From: a virus
Length of the DNA: 64,000 bases
IMG/VR virus record: IMGVR_UViG_3300042888_003185
Coordinates: 32,712 to 96,711 of that record
Strand: one strand, 5' to 3'
Shown here: piece by piece, positions 39,796 through 48,690 of the stretch
Position numbering within the stretch: the first letter of the stretch is position 1
Layout: every line of letters starts with the position of its first letter
Made by a program: the position numbers and the translations under genes
Notes under the pieces: model-generated
Databases searched by the model: none
Told to the model about the DNA's origin: nothing
Seen by the model: only the letters and a program-made list of their open reading frames with translations

Positions 39796-42582
39796 ATGAC
39801 TCTAATCAAAGCTCACACTTCAATAATAGGCGATACCGGATATAATTGCCATTCACGAAATTTCTTTAAAGCTCTAAATCAATTAACGCCAGTTTCAGTT
39901 AGAAATTGGACGATCGGCGATTCATGGAAAGGTTACAATGACGATGAGCCTCACAATGGGGAGTATTATATAGACTCTGAGTTAAAGACGATGTTATCTG
40001 AACAAACGTTAGGTACTCAAACAGGTCATGCGGAGTTTCCTCTATACTTGAAGTACCCAATTCAATCTACTGAGCCAACTGTTAATATTGTGCTAAATGA
40101 CACAGGTCACCTGTACTTTAGCCAAGATTACTCAGGTCCATCAATTGCATACAATGTATGGGAAACAACTAGACAACCTGAAGACTTCTTTGCTCAACTT
40201 AAAAAGTTCGATCAAGTTTGGGTTCCTAGTGAATGGCAAAAACAGTGCACAATTGAGCAAGGAATCGCATCACATAAAGTAAAAGTTGTACCAGAGGGAG
40301 TAGACACTGAGATGTTTAAACCGACCTCACCGGATTCGGCTTTTCCAGAGAACAGGCCTTTCCGATTTGTCGTAGTGGGTCGCTGGGAATATCGTAAGTC
40401 AACCAAAGAAATTATCAGAGCTTTTACTGAAACCTTTTCACAAGATGAGAATGTTGAGCTTGTCATTAGCGTAGATAATCGATTTGCAACGGACGGCCTC
40501 TCTTCTACTGAGGAGAGATTAGCTAAGTTTGAGCTTTCTCATTCAGGAATTAAAGTACTACACCATCAGTCAAAAGAAGATTACGTAAAACTACTTAAGT
40601 CGGCTGACGTTTTTGTGTCATGTGCCAGAAGTGAAGGCTGGAATCTTCCATTAATTGAGGCAATGTCATGCGGAGTTCCATCAATGTACTCAAATTGGGG
40701 AGCACAACTGCAGTTTGCTCAAGGTAAGGGTATTCCAGTTTCAATTATTGGCGAAGTTCCAGCAGGTGTAGCAAATGAGGAGTCTTGGAATCAGAATACT
40801 CCAGGTAATTTCTGTGAGCCTAATTTCTCAGATCTTCAAATAAAACTTAGACTAGTTTACGACCAGTTTGAAAATTATAAAAAATCAGCATTAATGGAAT
40901 CAGAACAAATTAGAAATGAATTTACTTGGCAGAATGCTGCCACGATCGCACAAGATCACATTCAGGAACTTATTAGCCCGCAGTCAATTGAATACTCAAC
41001 TGACTTTGCATGGGTGACCTGTGGTAATCTAGCATACATGCCAATCATTGAGAAATTAGTTATATCGTTAGCTAAATTCTCAAATCGTAAAATTCTCGTA
41101 TATGGAATAGACTGTGAAGTTCCGTTTAATCATCCAAACGTTATTAGCCGAACATTAAGTATTCCATATCATTCAGAACACGATAAATGGTATTGGAAAC
41201 AGTATGCGTGTAAAGAAGCAGCTATTCAAGAAAGTTTCGAGAATTTAGTTTGGTTAGACGGAGATATTGTTGCAAATTATAATATTGACAATATCGTTAA
41301 GTACTTTAGCCAGATTACAAATTATCCAATTCCAGACGTTCACATACAGGACGATTTTATTGGCTTCTTTACCAGAAAAGACGGACTTCGTGGAAGACAA
41401 TTATTTAACCAAAGTATCTGCGACCGAGATGGTGTCAAGAGGTTATTTACAAAGGCTCATATTTGCATGTACGTCTACAATAAAGAGTGTACCTGGTTCT
41501 TTGATGAGATTCTTAAAATGTACAAAGAAACACCGCTTGACCAATACGACGAATTACTACAATGGAACGATGAAGGTCTCGATAATTACTTGAGAAGTAA
41601 ACACAATTTTACGACATTTTTGCCAATTTCAAACTTTGATGTCTCAGAATGGGACGGCGACTTATTGGGAACAACTGGCAAAGCAATGGAACACTTTATC
41701 TCGTTTTGGAGAGACTCTGGCCCAAAGAACTTTGGAAAAATATTCGGCTGGCAATTCGTACCTAAAGATAAATCAAATATTCTCTACTTTCATGGAAATA
41801 AAGATCTTGGATTCGCAACGGTTATGACAGACTATATCGAGACTCAGCGTGATAAAAACTTCCACGATACTGAATACTTCTTTGTTGGTAAAAATGAAAT
41901 CAAAAATCTTGGCTCAATTAAAGATGTACCAGGAGGAACAATGGATATTGCTCATCAATACGGTTGGGATTACGCAATCTATCATGAGATCTATAATCTA
42001 AAAGATTACGAACATGGAGAAGTTAAGGTTAGACCCGGCGATGTTGTTGTGGATTTGGGCGGTAATCTTGGAATCTTTACCCGATATGCATATCACATGG
42101 GCGCAAGTAAAATTGTAACTTTCGAGCCTGATCGTCGATACTTTGAAATCTTAAAACAGAATGCTCCAGAAAATGCGGTCCTATTTAATGCAGCAATTGC
42201 TGATAACTTGGGAACCTTAACTCTTACTGAAAGTTCTCACCTAGGGGGATCTAACTTATGGCATCATAAAGATCCATTACAGACCCAATACGACGTAAAC
42301 TTATATACCTTAGATTTCATTCTGGAGAATAAATTAATCGACCGAATTGACTTTTTAAAGGTAGATATTGAAGGCTCTGAAATTATTGCGCTAAATGGAA
42401 TAAGCGATGAGAATTTATCAAAGATCAGAAATATCGCAGTAGAGTACCATCACGAACACTTAGGGTTTAATGAAGACCTTAGAAACAATTTCGTTAGTCG
42501 ACTAAATAAACTAGGTTTTAATTCTTACATGCTAATGTGCGGCTACAATAATGCACTACAATTAATCTACTTTTGGAAATAA
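39796..42582 (+). CDS. Fused GT4 glycosyltransferase, GT-A domain and FkbM methyltransferase (928 aa)
   Basis: I choose ATG 39796 ('MTLIKAHTSI') over the upstream ATG 39706, because the intervening 30 residues look unlike the family. The N-terminal half is a GT-B/GT4 enzyme: 'VWVPSEWQKQ', 'VKVVPEGVDTEMFKP', 'FVVVGRWEYRKS' and the donor-site 'SEGWNLPLIEAMSCGVP' (nt ~40630-40680). A second GT-A-like domain follows with 'LVWLDGDIVANYNI' (nt ~41245-41290), a DxD motif. The C-terminal ~200 residues are an FkbM-type SAM methyltransferase: 'VVVDLGGNLGIFTRYAY', 'FEPDRRYF', 'IDFLKVDIEGSE' (nt ~42040-42380). The three activities in one chain suggest stepwise building and methyl-capping of a glycan. The methyltransferase gene 42596 follows 13 bases after its stop. 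Confidence 0.8.
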   Translation: MTLIKAHTSIIGDTGYNCHSRNFFKALNQLTPVSVRNWTIGDSWKGYNDDEPHNGEYYIDSELKTMLSEQTLGTQTGHAEFPLYLKYPIQSTEPTVNIVLNDTGHLYFSQDYSGPSIAYNVWETTRQPEDFFAQLKKFDQVWVPSEWQKQCTIEQGIASHKVKVVPEGVDTEMFKPTSPDSAFPENRPFRFVVVGRWEYRKSTKEIIRAFTETFSQDENVELVISVDNRFATDGLSSTEERLAKFELSHSGIKVLHHQSKEDYVKLLKSADVFVSCARSEGWNLPLIEAMSCGVPSMYSNWGAQLQFAQGKGIPVSIIGEVPAGVANEESWNQNTPGNFCEPNFSDLQIKLRLVYDQFENYKKSALMESEQIRNEFTWQNAATIAQDHIQELISPQSIEYSTDFAWVTCGNLAYMPIIEKLVISLAKFSNRKILVYGIDCEVPFNHPNVISRTLSIPYHSEHDKWYWKQYACKEAAIQESFENLVWLDGDIVANYNIDNIVKYFSQITNYPIPDVHIQDDFIGFFTRKDGLRGRQLFNQSICDRDGVKRLFTKAHICMYVYNKECTWFFDEILKMYKETPLDQYDELLQWNDEGLDNYLRSKHNFTTFLPISNFDVSEWDGDLLGTTGKAMEHFISFWRDSGPKNFGKIFGWQFVPKDKSNILYFHGNKDLGFATVMTDYIETQRDKNFHDTEYFFVGKNEIKNLGSIKDVPGGTMDIAHQYGWDYAIYHEIYNLKDYEHGEVKVRPGDVVVDLGGNLGIFTRYAYHMGASKIVTFEPDRRYFEILKQNAPENAVLFNAAIADNLGTLTLTESSHLGGSNLWHHKDPLQTQYDVNLYTLDFILENKLIDRIDFLKVDIEGSEIIALNGISDENLSKIRNIAVEYHHEHLGFNEDLRNNFVSRLNKLGFNSYMLMCGYNNALQLIYFWK

Positions 42583-42595
42583 CCCATACTCTTAT

Positions 42596-43261
42596 ATGAG
42601 ATCACTAAATACTATTGCCAAGTCTAAAGGCACAGACAAATCTTCAGAAATTCACAATTACTGTGAAAAGTACGAAAAATGGTTACCGTTCAATCGATTA
42701 GAACCTTTAACCATTCTTGAAATCGGAGTTCTTCACGGAGAATCTCTTTCGACTTGGAGAGAATACTATCCAAATGCAACAATTATAGGAATTGATATTG
42801 AACCTTCATGTAAACAATACGAAGACTCTAGTAAAAATGTTTTTGTTGAAATAGGTTCACAAGACGATCCTCAGTTCTTAAATTGGGTCGCTAAAAAATG
42901 GGGACCATTTGATATGGTACTTGATGACGGTTCACATATCAATCGACATGTAATTATCTCATTTAATAATCTAATTGACTACGTAAAACCTGAAGGAGTC
43001 TACGTTATTGAAGATACTTCAACTTCGTATTGGGAAGATTGGGAAGGCGGCTTTATGCATCCAGGTTCGTCAATTGAATTCTGCAAAAAGCTAGTAGACG
43101 ATGTTAACTTTAACGGTCAAATGCAGGAAGAATTTTGGAACGTTCATGCACGAAGAGAAGACTTCCTAACTAAACAAACAAAAGAAAAAGGTTTGGAAAT
43201 CAGAACAGATATTGAATCTGTAAATTTCCTAAACGGTATAACTATTATAACAAAAAGATAA
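42596..43261 (+). CDS. MycE/CmcI-like SAM-dependent O-methyltransferase (221 aa)
   Basis: The class I methyltransferase motif 'LTILEIGVLHGESL' lies near residues 38-51, followed by 'IIGIDIEP' at 63-70. A metal-binding 'LDDGSH' ends at His114 and 'VIEDTSTSYWEDW' follows at ~137-149. Asp-Asp...Glu-Asp placed like this is typical of the metal-dependent macrolide-sugar O-methyltransferases (MycE type). It would methylate a sugar hydroxyl using SAM. It lies between two multi-domain glycosyltransferase genes, in the same direction and with short gaps, so the same glycan is its likely substrate. No membrane segment is present. Confidence 0.75.
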   Translation: MRSLNTIAKSKGTDKSSEIHNYCEKYEKWLPFNRLEPLTILEIGVLHGESLSTWREYYPNATIIGIDIEPSCKQYEDSSKNVFVEIGSQDDPQFLNWVAKKWGPFDMVLDDGSHINRHVIISFNNLIDYVKPEGVYVIEDTSTSYWEDWEGGFMHPGSSIEFCKKLVDDVNFNGQMQEEFWNVHARREDFLTKQTKEKGLEIRTDIESVNFLNGITIITKR

Positions 43262-43268
43262 TTAACAA

Positions 43269-46001
43269 ATGGCACATCCTCAACAGCAAGAATTTTGTAA
43301 AAAAATGAGTGAAGTATTTCCGCAGTATTTCACTGGAAAAAAGGTCCTAGATATCGGATCTCTTGATATTAATGGAAATAACCGATTCTTCTTAACCGAT
43401 TGTAACTATATTGGATTAGATGTAGGTGAAGGTCCAAACGTAGACGTTATTCAAGTCGCTCATCTATACGATGCACCAAACGAACAGTTTGATCTTATTA
43501 TTTCAACTGAAGTATTTGAACACGACATGTTCTATGAGAAATCGCTACAGAATATTATCCGAATGCTAAAACCTGGAGGAGCATTCATTTTTACATGTGC
43601 TTCAACTGGTAGACCTGAACACGGAACTCGCAGATCAGACGGCAGTTCAGCCGCTCCACTGCTTGCGAATATTTCAGAAGAATGGTCTGACTATTATAAG
43701 AATTTAACTGAAGCGGCCATTCGTGAAGTTAAAGGTTTTGAGCAAGCATTTCCAGACGGAGTCTTTGAATATACAGCTCATCCTGGAGATCTCTATTTCT
43801 TTGGAGTAAAGGGCGGAATTAAGAATGACCAACTCTATAATAAGCCTACTCCAGAATCCATTATTATTTCCGAAGAATATAAGGATGACATTTTTGTTTT
43901 AGACACGTGGCCTAATACTCCAGAAAAAGAGCAGGACCTAATTGAGTGTATTTCAAAACTTAGAGAATTTGCAGGTATCCCAATCCTATTAGTATCTCAC
44001 TATGCAATAAAGCCTGAAATTCAAAAATTGGTTGATTACTATATCTTTGATAAAGAAAATCCACTACTTTTAAATTCAGAATTTGAAGATCATTCAGTAT
44101 CAAGCGGTAGATGGACCAGATTTGCAGATTATCAAGTTGACAATGCAATGCCGTACCATCATGATTATGCAATATGGACATCAATGACGATTGCTTTTAA
44201 TTTCTGTAAATTCCTAGGAAAGAAAATGATTCACTTCATGGAATACGATAACCTAATCGATACATTCCAATACAGACAAGCCTTCTTGGAAAAATCAAAA
44301 TTGCATGATGCTATTATCTATGAATATCACGAAGGTTCAAGTGTAGACACTCAATTGTCGCCTTTCATGGCAACTTTCATCTTTTCGATAAAGACGGATA
44401 TCGCCGTTAAGATGATGGATCAAATAAAAACAAAACGCGAATACTTTACAAATAAGCCAAAGGGCTGGCAGTTAGAGAGAGTATTTCTTGAATACTTAAG
44501 AAAATTTACAACTAACATAGGTCACACCGAGTATATTGCGAACTCAAACGAATTAAATACTCAAGCTGTTTGGAATAGAGACGGTATCTTAAGAGATGAT
44601 GGTAAATTCCAAATCTATCCAGCTGCGAGTGATAATGGAAATTTATACCTACACCTAATTTCAGGATTTCACGAAGAAAAAGCAGATAGCGACTATTTAC
44701 TGGAAGTTAGATACGGTAAATTTGTAAAATTCGTAACCTTACAGAAAGACGGTTACTCATTAGTTGATCTAGGTAAATACCAAAAGGGATTAACGGCAAC
44801 CGTTAATTATTTAGGAAAGAGCGTTTATTCTGAGTTTTTACAAAACGACCTATCTGAATTTATCGTAATGAATCGATTAACCCTTTTCTCAGACGCAGAG
44901 AGTCCAACTGTTTATTATAATTTTATGGATGGAGCCTATGTTGAAATCGAAACATCATCAAGTTTTAAGTACCCAGTTAAATTCATAAATAATGTAACTG
45001 GTTCAGAAGAATTTTTAACTACTCTAGGTAATAAAACTTGGGCAAAAACCTACTCTAAATACTTTAAAGATTGGAAAATTCAAATACTTGATCAGAACAG
45101 CGAAGTCATTGAAGAAATTAATTATAATATTGCTGGAAAGAAGGTTTATATTTCACTTGACTCTAAGGCGCTAGGTGATAATTTAGCATGGTTCCCTTAC
45201 GTTGAAGAATTCAGAAAGAAACATAATTGTAAAGTTGTTTGCTCTACTTTTTGGAATAACTTATTTGCTGAGCAATATCCGGAAATCGAATTAGTTGCAC
45301 CCGGTTCCAGTATAACAGGCCTTTATGCAATGTATAAAATCGGATGGTACAATAATAACGAAGTGTTCGATTCAGCAATGAATCCTAGAGATTTTAAGTT
45401 GGGTCCATTACAGAGAACTGCTGCTGATATTTTAGGATTAGACTACACTGAAATCAAGCCTTTAATTAAAACATACGACCGATCTACTGTCACTAAAAAA
45501 GTAGGTTTAGGAATTCACGGAACTGCTCAAGCCAAATATTGGAACAATCCAAATGGCTGGCAGGAGGTTACTGACTGGTTATTACAAAATGGATATGAAC
45601 CAGTCATTATGTCAAGAGAACACGATGGATATATGGGAAATAGCCATCCAATCGGAGCCGCTAAGTTACCGGAAGGTTCAATCGAGGAGGCTGTTAAAAA
45701 CATATCTGAGTGTCAAGCATTCATTGGAATAAGCAGCGGCTTAACTTGGTTAGCGTGGGCAGCAAACGTCCCAACCATTCAAGTATCTGGATTTACTGAA
45801 CCCTACAACGAACCTGATAATGGAATTGTTAAATTAGCTGCCCCGGCTGGTGCATGCTCAGGCTGTGCCAATCGTTTGAGACTTGATGCCGGAGACTGGA
45901 ATTGGTGCCCTGATCATAAAGGAACTAGTCGCCAATTTGAGTGTTCTAAATTGATAACTAGCGAACAAGTAATCGCTGAACTTAAGAAAATTCTCGTATA
46001 G
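43269..46001 (+). CDS. Methyltransferase fused to a TibC/BAHT-like protein O-glycosyltransferase (910 aa)
   Basis: Residues ~1-190 are a class I SAM methyltransferase: 'KKVLDIGSLDINGNNRF', 'IISTEVFEHD' and 'MLKPGGAFIFTCAS'. Residues ~195-460 form an unrecognised domain with an 'MEYDN' motif that may be GT-A-like. Residues ~655-910 resemble the GT9-type autotransporter O-heptosyltransferases (TibC/Aah, BAHT). They begin 'KKVYISLDSKALGDNLAWFPYV', run through 'GIHGTAQAKYWNNPNGW', and end with 'WCPDHKGTSRQFECSKLIT'. Four cysteines, C863, C866, C880 and C892, match the iron-finger pattern of that family. TibC-type enzymes add heptose to many Ser residues of repeat-rich surface proteins. With a Ser/Thr-rich repeat fibre encoded nearby, that fibre is a candidate acceptor (inference). 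Confidence 0.75.
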   Translation: MAHPQQQEFCKKMSEVFPQYFTGKKVLDIGSLDINGNNRFFLTDCNYIGLDVGEGPNVDVIQVAHLYDAPNEQFDLIISTEVFEHDMFYEKSLQNIIRMLKPGGAFIFTCASTGRPEHGTRRSDGSSAAPLLANISEEWSDYYKNLTEAAIREVKGFEQAFPDGVFEYTAHPGDLYFFGVKGGIKNDQLYNKPTPESIIISEEYKDDIFVLDTWPNTPEKEQDLIECISKLREFAGIPILLVSHYAIKPEIQKLVDYYIFDKENPLLLNSEFEDHSVSSGRWTRFADYQVDNAMPYHHDYAIWTSMTIAFNFCKFLGKKMIHFMEYDNLIDTFQYRQAFLEKSKLHDAIIYEYHEGSSVDTQLSPFMATFIFSIKTDIAVKMMDQIKTKREYFTNKPKGWQLERVFLEYLRKFTTNIGHTEYIANSNELNTQAVWNRDGILRDDGKFQIYPAASDNGNLYLHLISGFHEEKADSDYLLEVRYGKFVKFVTLQKDGYSLVDLGKYQKGLTATVNYLGKSVYSEFLQNDLSEFIVMNRLTLFSDAESPTVYYNFMDGAYVEIETSSSFKYPVKFINNVTGSEEFLTTLGNKTWAKTYSKYFKDWKIQILDQNSEVIEEINYNIAGKKVYISLDSKALGDNLAWFPYVEEFRKKHNCKVVCSTFWNNLFAEQYPEIELVAPGSSITGLYAMYKIGWYNNNEVFDSAMNPRDFKLGPLQRTAADILGLDYTEIKPLIKTYDRSTVTKKVGLGIHGTAQAKYWNNPNGWQEVTDWLLQNGYEPVIMSREHDGYMGNSHPIGAAKLPEGSIEEAVKNISECQAFIGISSGLTWLAWAANVPTIQVSGFTEPYNEPDNGIVKLAAPAGACSGCANRLRLDAGDWNWCPDHKGTSRQFECSKLITSEQVIAELKKILV

Positions 46002-46011
46002 ATAATTCTAT

Positions 46012-46629
46012 ATGATACTTAATTCTAGACAGAACAGCTTTTTTATAAACTTTCCAGCAGATTTCTTTAATTCTGCTGTACAGGAGAAGTACAGTAAATA
46101 TTACAGAAATCTGCTGCTACCTTACAAGTCTCTTCCGGACTTTATGGCATCCACTGTGCAAAGTGTAAACTTTCCAGGATTTAGTTCAGTTCTTCCTACT
46201 CAAACTAGGACACTTGGAAAAACTCAAGAATTACAGAGCTCAAAACCAATAGCTGATCAATTTACTAGAGAGTTAAAGGTGACGTTTAAGTTAACAGACG
46301 CGTATTTGAATTACTTTATCTTTTTAGATAATGCTCTTAACTACTTGGACCCAGCCAATGTTTCTACTGAAAATACTGGAAGAAATTCATTAGGCCAAGC
46401 ACTATCCGTGCCAGCAATGTCAAATGGAAATCACCCGTTCTTTCAGCCAATCAGGCTGACTCTTCTAAACAATGAAGGTTATGCAGTTTCTTCGATTATT
46501 TTCAATCGACCAATGCTAACGTCATTAAGTGAAATGAATTTATCTTATTCATCAATCACTCCACAATTCACAACGTTTACTGCAACGTTTAAGTATTACA
46601 ATTTCGATTTAGAATTAGACTTTGATTAA
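46012..46629 (+). CDS. T4 gp19-like tail tube or baseplate-tube protein (205 aa)
   Basis: The protein has a beta-rich single domain with the tail-tube pattern: an N-terminal hydrophobic strand region, 'FTRELKVTFKLTDAYLNYFIFLDNALNYLDP', then 'FFQPIRLTLLNNEGYAVSSIIFNRPMLTSLSEMNLSYSS', ending in 'TFTATFKYYNFDLELDFD'. A late strand carrying 'F.AT[F]KY..FDL' is typical of phage tail-tube folds. T4 gp19 and gp54 share this fold, so a tube-initiator role is also possible. It starts 10 bases after the glycosyltransferase gene, and its 3' end overlaps the opposing gp15-like gene by 4 bases. Confidence 0.55.
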   Translation: MILNSRQNSFFINFPADFFNSAVQEKYSKYYRNLLLPYKSLPDFMASTVQSVNFPGFSSVLPTQTRTLGKTQELQSSKPIADQFTRELKVTFKLTDAYLNYFIFLDNALNYLDPANVSTENTGRNSLGQALSVPAMSNGNHPFFQPIRLTLLNNEGYAVSSIIFNRPMLTSLSEMNLSYSSITPQFTTFTATFKYYNFDLELDFD

Positions 46630-47372
46630 CTATTCTGATCAGTCCAACCGCTACCAACCGTTAAGTCTCCACCGTCAATTTTACGGTTTACGTTAATTCG
46701 CTCCATTACATTTGAGCTCTTACGTTTAGAGGTCTTTTCGAAGCTCGGTAAATAGGTCTCAACGTCAACTGAAAGAGTAATATTAATTTTGTTACTATCG
46801 GTTAAGCTGAATTTGTACTGTTTATCAATTGTTTCTGATGCAGGGAATTGCAGTTGAGCTGGAATCCTAACTCCATTGTATTGAAAGTAAACCACCCGGT
46901 TTGAGTAGTTAATTGTCAACATATTTTCAGCGATTTTAAATGCTTTATTTAAGTTATCACATATAATCTTTACATCGAACTTAACCGCTAATGGAATAGA
47001 GAAGAGTTGAGCAGAGTATCCAGTTAAGATATTTTGATCGTTTGATCCACGTTCAGTTTCAGTAAAACTACCTCTAACAAATTTGTTAGTCATGTCAGAT
47101 GATTTTACCTGGAAACTAGAAAGAGTAACGATTCCTCTAGGGATAATGTCATAGGTTCCTTCAGCTACCGGAATTCGGCAGTTATCCGGAAGTCCAATAT
47201 AGAAATCCTTTAGGAATCCCTCGTCAGTTCCGTAATTATAAACGAATGGAACCTTGAAAGTGTCCTTGTGATCTTCACGGGATAAGCTCATTTCCATTTC
47301 ACCATTAAGCAGATCAAGCAGAGCAATGGTTAAATTTCTTAAGAAAATGTCATCAGTATTAAGTGTCTTCAT
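46626..47372 (-). CDS. T4 gp15-like tail terminator/completion protein (248 aa)
   Basis: The strand order and phrases match the gp15 plan of T4-like phages: an N-terminal helix then 'DTFKVPFVYNYG', 'DIIPRGIVTLSSFQVKSSDMTNKFVRGSF', a central 'AQLFSIPLAVKFDVKIICDNLNKAFKIAENMLTI' and a late 'INITLSVDVETYLP'. In T4, gp15 caps the tail tube and sheath and joins the tail to the head. The late-type promoter AATAAATAAC ends only 3 bases before the ATG, so the mRNA may be leaderless. It runs opposite to the gp19-like gene, with a 4-base overlap of 3' ends. Confidence 0.6.
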   Translation of the reverse strand: MKTLNTDDIFLRNLTIALLDLLNGEMEMSLSREDHKDTFKVPFVYNYGTDEGFLKDFYIGLPDNCRIPVAEGTYDIIPRGIVTLSSFQVKSSDMTNKFVRGSFTETERGSNDQNILTGYSAQLFSIPLAVKFDVKIICDNLNKAFKIAENMLTINYSNRVVYFQYNGVRIPAQLQFPASETIDKQYKFSLTDSNKINITLSVDVETYLPSFEKTSKRKSSNVMERINVNRKIDGGDLTVGSGWTDQNS

Positions 47373-47375
47373 ACA

Positions 47376-47385
47376 GTTATTTATT
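47376..47385 (-). promoter_or_regulatory. Late-type promoter element AATAAATAAC abutting an ATG
   Basis: On the minus strand AATAAATAAC is followed by TGT and then the ATG of the gp15-like gene. If the start site lies ~5-7 bases downstream, as in T4 late promoters, the transcript would begin at or within the start codon. Confidence 0.65.
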
Positions 47386-47395
47386 TAGAGTATGA

Positions 47396-47659
47396 TTACG
47401 GTATCATTATTGAACTATCTGTCCAAGCCGAGGTTGCCAAGATAGGTACGATTTGCGAAAACGTGTACTCCTGTGATCGGCTAGTTAATGCCGTAACTGA
47501 TGAAGGCATCGGCAAGTCGTATTTTACAAAAGTCAAAGTCCCGTTAACTGACTTTCGAACGGTGTCCGCTGAAGTTTCAAATACTTGATCAAAATCAATT
47601 GTTGATAGTTCGCTAACATTAAAGATAACAAATCTTCGGTCTTCGTATTGTTCTGCCAT
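47396..47659 (-). CDS. Small protein of unknown function (87 aa)
   Basis: The protein is unrecognised: beta-rich, acidic to neutral, with 'RRFVIFNVSELSTIDFDQVFETSADTVRKS' as the most distinctive part. There is no signal peptide or membrane segment. It is read in the same direction as the LamG paralogues and the gp15-like gene, and is preceded by a very A-rich leader. Its place next to tail-completion genes hints at a small tail protein. Confidence 0.6.
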   Translation of the reverse strand: MAEQYEDRRFVIFNVSELSTIDFDQVFETSADTVRKSVNGTLTFVKYDLPMPSSVTALTSRSQEYTFSQIVPILATSAWTDSSIMIP

Positions 47660-47696
47660 TATTGTTTTATTTTATTTTTTTATTTTTAGTTGTGTA

Positions 47697-48677
47697 TTAA
47701 AGTCCAAATCTAGCCTTTGTTGTGTTATAGTTTTGAGTTATTTCATTTTGAGTTAATGCTCTATTATAAACTTTAAATATAGCACATTCCATTGGCATTT
47801 GAAATGATGTTTCAGTAGCCCTCCATATTGCGATTCTACCGTTACCACTATTAAAGTTTCTAACACTAGCATTTTCAGAAGATAATTGTTGCGATAGTGT
47901 TTGAGAAGCCCCGTTAATATAAATTTTATTGTTGGTGTATGCAACATCACTTCGCATTTCAAAAGTATAATGTTTCCAATTATTAACTAAGCCTAATGCC
48001 GAAACTGCGGATGCTGATATACCATAAACATCGCTTGCTGCCGTATTGAATCCTAAAGTACCGCTACCGCACCAAACATCATAACGGTCCCAACCGAAGA
48101 ACATTCTACCGCTGTATGCCGCTCCGATTTTACACCACATCTCTACGGTAGTCGTAGTCCCTAAGCCTGGTGCAATAAAATCAGCATAGTCATTTGTCCC
48201 ATCAAAAACAATTGTACCGCTATTTGCGGAACTAAACGTAGGGCCGTTTGTCAATATTCCATTTGAATTATTTCCACTTACATCATACCAAGTAGTTCCG
48301 GTGGTTGGGTATGACGGTAAAAAACCAGCGTCTAAATTCAAAACTAACCCACTAGTAACTATTCCCTCATAGTTCGACTTAACCACGATTTTATCTGTTT
48401 GCCCAGCAAAATAGGCTAGGCATTGAGCAACTGTCGTATAACTAGCTCCAGCAATTTGGTTAGTACGTTCAATTAATTTAGCATCATTCTCTGGGCAGTA
48501 AATACTTGGTCCCTGTGATGCTTTATTCAAGTAGATCGTATAACCTCCAGTCGGTGGATCGATACCATTAAAAAAGGTCGACCCGTAATCGGCTGTATTA
48601 TTGCCGATCAGCATATTGCCTTTTCTGAGGCAACCTACTGGTGTCGCACCTACTGAATATTTTATTAGATTTGGCAT
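47697..48677 (-). CDS. LamG/jelly-roll surface protein, paralogue A (326 aa)
   Basis: The N-terminal ~110 residues carry two Cys and the phrase 'GCLRKGNMLIG', shared with the neighbour at 48792. Residues ~110-326 are a concanavalin A-like LamG domain: 'LVLNLDAGFLPSYPTTGTTWYDVSGNNSNG', 'IVFDGTNDYADF', 'VEMWCKIG', 'NWKHYTFEMRS' and a terminal 'FKVYNRALTQNEI'. LamG modules bind carbohydrates or proteins on cell surfaces and are frequent in Bacteroidota and in their phages' fibre proteins. A host-binding or decoration role is inferred. It is part of a minus-strand unit with its paralogue and the zinc-ribbon microprotein. Confidence 0.75.
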   Translation of the reverse strand: MPNLIKYSVGATPVGCLRKGNMLIGNNTADYGSTFFNGIDPPTGGYTIYLNKASQGPSIYCPENDAKLIERTNQIAGASYTTVAQCLAYFAGQTDKIVVKSNYEGIVTSGLVLNLDAGFLPSYPTTGTTWYDVSGNNSNGILTNGPTFSSANSGTIVFDGTNDYADFIAPGLGTTTTVEMWCKIGAAYSGRMFFGWDRYDVWCGSGTLGFNTAASDVYGISASAVSALGLVNNWKHYTFEMRSDVAYTNNKIYINGASQTLSQQLSSENASVRNFNSGNGRIAIWRATETSFQMPMECAIFKVYNRALTQNEITQNYNTTKARFGL

Positions 48678-48690
48678 TTATTATAAATGA

